This document shows positions 11,136-12,500 of a DNA stretch of 12,500 nucleotides, piece by piece. Source of the stretch: Neocallimastix lanati (nom. inval.) (lineage: Eukaryota > Neocallimastigomycota > Neocallimastigomycetes > Neocallimastigales > Neocallimastigaceae); assembly GCA_016946835.1 (NCBI GenBank), contig JACVTC010000111.1, forward strand, positions 345,001-357,500. Reading direction: 5' to 3'. The notes under the pieces were generated by a model. It had not been told where the DNA came from. It ran no database searches and saw only the letters and a list, made by a program, of their open reading frames with translations. How positions within the stretch are numbered: position 1 is the first letter of the stretch; each line of letters opens with the position of its first letter. Made by a program: the position numbers and the translations under genes.

Positions 11136-12500
11136 TTACCACCAGTCACCGTGAATCTTCATGGCATTGGCAACCTTAAGGAAACCAGTAATATTAGCAC
11201 CTTGGACAAGGGATGGAAGAGCAGAAACAACAGCATCAGCCTTGTTAGCAGAGGACTTAACAGTAGCTCCTAAATCTTCACGAGTGTATTCAGCAGAATT
11301 ATCAACAGATTCGTTGAAGATGTTGGTCATGATGTTGTTTAATTCTTCATCAACACGAGCTGGAGCCCAAGTCATACGTTGAGAGTTTTGAGCCATTTCA
11401 AGAGCAGAAACAGCGACACCACCAGCGTTGGAAGCCTTACCTGGAGCATACCAGAATGGAGCAACTGGCTTACCGGCCTTAACAGATTCATTATAAGCAC
11501 TACGAAGAGCTTCCATCTTTTGAACGGCAGAATCAGTAGAACCCATATTGGAACCTTCGGCAACAAGGAAACATCCAGCCTTAACTAAAGCATCAACGTC
11601 ATCAGAATCGTTTTCATTTTGAGTAGCACATGGAAGAGCAATGTCAACCTTTGGAAGATGCTTCCATGGTCTTTCTCCTGGTAACCAAGTGAAACGAGCA
11701 TCACCAGAAAGTTCTTCAAGAGAACCCTTTCTAACCTTAAGATCAGCAATGACCTTAACATCATCTAAGGTGAATGGCTTAGATGGGTCCTTAACAATAA
11801 GGGCACCACGAGAATCAGATAAGGAAAGAACAACAGCACCAAGTTGAATTAACTTTTCAGTGGCATATTGGGCAACATTACCAGAACCAGAAACGGCAAC
11901 GTATTTTCCTTTAATGTCCTTACCTAAGTAAGTAAGCATGTTTTGAACAAAGTAAATTAAACCGTAACCAGTAGCTTCTGGACGGATGAAGGAACCACTA
12001 AGACCATAATGAGTATCCTTACCAGTAAGAACACCAAAGTCACGCTTTTGTTGAAGACGCTTGTAGGCACCATATAAGAAACCAACTTCACGACCACCAA
12101 CACCAATATCACCAGCTGGAACATCAATATCAGCACCAATGTGACGGTGAAGTTCAGTCATGAAAGCTTGACAGAATCTTCTGATTTCATTGTCAGACTT
12201 ACCATGTGGATCGAAGTTAGAACCACCCTTACCACCACCAATTGGAAGACCGGTTAAAGCGTTCTTAAAGATTTGTTCGAAACCTAAGAACTTAAGGATA
12301 GAAAGGTTAACAGATGGATGGAATCTTAAACCACCCTTGTATGGACCAATGGCAGAGTTGAATTGAACACGGTAACCACGGTTAACTTGAGCATTACCTT
12401 GATCATCTTCCCAAGTGACACGGAATTGAATAACTCTTTCTGGTTCAACAATAACTGGAATACATCTCTTAAGATCTGGGTTCTTTTCGAAGATAGTAGA
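11136..12500 (-). CDS. NADP-specific glutamate dehydrogenase, N-terminal tip off the right edge
   Basis: Interconverts 2-oxoglutarate plus ammonium plus NADPH with glutamate; hexameric family I GDH, the main ammonium-assimilation enzyme of many fungi. The frame is open from the last base of the window to a TAA at 11138-11136. That gives 454 visible residues, beginning STIFEKNP, which aligns near residue 20 of the yeast enzyme. Active-site residues at the family spacing, in visible numbering, are K55 in GPYKGG, K79 in the FKN turn, catalytic K91 in GGGKGG, and D131 in VPAGDIGVG. The dinucleotide fold is SGSGNVAQ (about 204-211), and SLSDSRG (D229) is typical of NADP enzymes. The C-terminal motifs EGSNMGST and APGKASNAGGVA are present. 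The region before LPSLVQGAN is roughly 15-20 residues longer than in yeast. No intron is seen. Codon choice is strongly biased (GGT, AAG, GTT/GTC, GCC/GCT) and GC content is well above the surroundings, as expected of a highly expressed gene. The internal Met at 12161 is not the start. Confidence 0.97.
   Translation of the reverse strand, partial: STIFEKNPDLKRCIPVIVEPERVIQFRVTWEDDQGNAQVNRGYRVQFNSAIGPYKGGLRFHPSVNLSILKFLGFEQIFKNALTGLPIGGGKGGSNFDPHGKSDNEIRRFCQAFMTELHRHIGADIDVPAGDIGVGGREVGFLYGAYKRLQQKRDFGVLTGKDTHYGLSGSFIRPEATGYGLIYFVQNMLTYLGKDIKGKYVAVSGSGNVAQYATEKLIQLGAVVLSLSDSRGALIVKDPSKPFTLDDVKVIADLKVRKGSLEELSGDARFTWLPGERPWKHLPKVDIALPCATQNENDSDDVDALVKAGCFLVAEGSNMGSTDSAVQKMEALRSAYNESVKAGKPVAPFWYAPGKASNAGGVAVSALEMAQNSQRMTWAPARVDEELNNIMTNIFNESVDNSAEYTREDLGATVKSSANKADAVVSALPSLVQGANITGFLKVANAMKIHGDWW

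Noticed and set aside
11161-12139. Several plus- and minus-strand frames inside the GDH region
   Set aside because: They are alternative-frame shadows of the GDH coding sequence, lengthened by its codon bias.

Overview
The window looks like a very AT-rich eukaryotic genome. It has long A/T homopolymers, (TTA)n microsatellites, an intron-rich gene with GT..AG introns, and Asn/Gln/Ser/Thr-rich low-complexity protein. The glutamate dehydrogenase at the right edge is of fungal, NADP-type character. Together these fit an anaerobic gut fungus (Neocallimastigomycota) best. That assignment is an inference; an amoebozoan such as Dictyostelium is the main alternative, but the GDH sequence and the many long introns argue against it. 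Every gene and element recognised here lies on the minus strand.

Layout from right to left, the direction of transcription: (1) 12500-11136, an intronless NADP-glutamate dehydrogenase, nearly complete and missing only its N-terminal tip. (2) 11135-10150, AT-rich intergenic DNA with simple repeats. (3) 10150-7651, a nest of two dead non-LTR (LINE-type) retrotransposons. A decayed reverse transcriptase is interrupted at a Gly-Ile-Arg-Gly codon run by a second, 5'-truncated LINE of about 1.76 kb with a poly(A) tail and a 12-13 bp target-site duplication. (4) 7650-6320, AT-rich DNA with simple repeats and one small coding-like scrap. (5) 6318-5772, a GC-richer island carrying at least ten copies of a short TTGCATTTCGCCA-like motif, bounded by direct repeats about 410 bp apart. 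(6) 5771-4552, AT-rich DNA upstream of the next gene. (7) 4551-1, a ten-exon gene for a TBC1D13-like Rab GTPase-activating protein. It begins with a 20-nt first exon and runs off the left edge inside a long low-complexity C-terminal tail.

The two host genes are unrelated in function: ammonium assimilation and membrane traffic. Nothing suggests an operon or a functional cluster. I saw no tRNA, rRNA, CRISPR or prokaryotic features. The most informative structures are the nested LINE insertion, the motif-repeat island, and a predicted amphipathic, membrane-binding-like helix in the RabGAP tail. I found no convincing evidence of a wholly new biological system.
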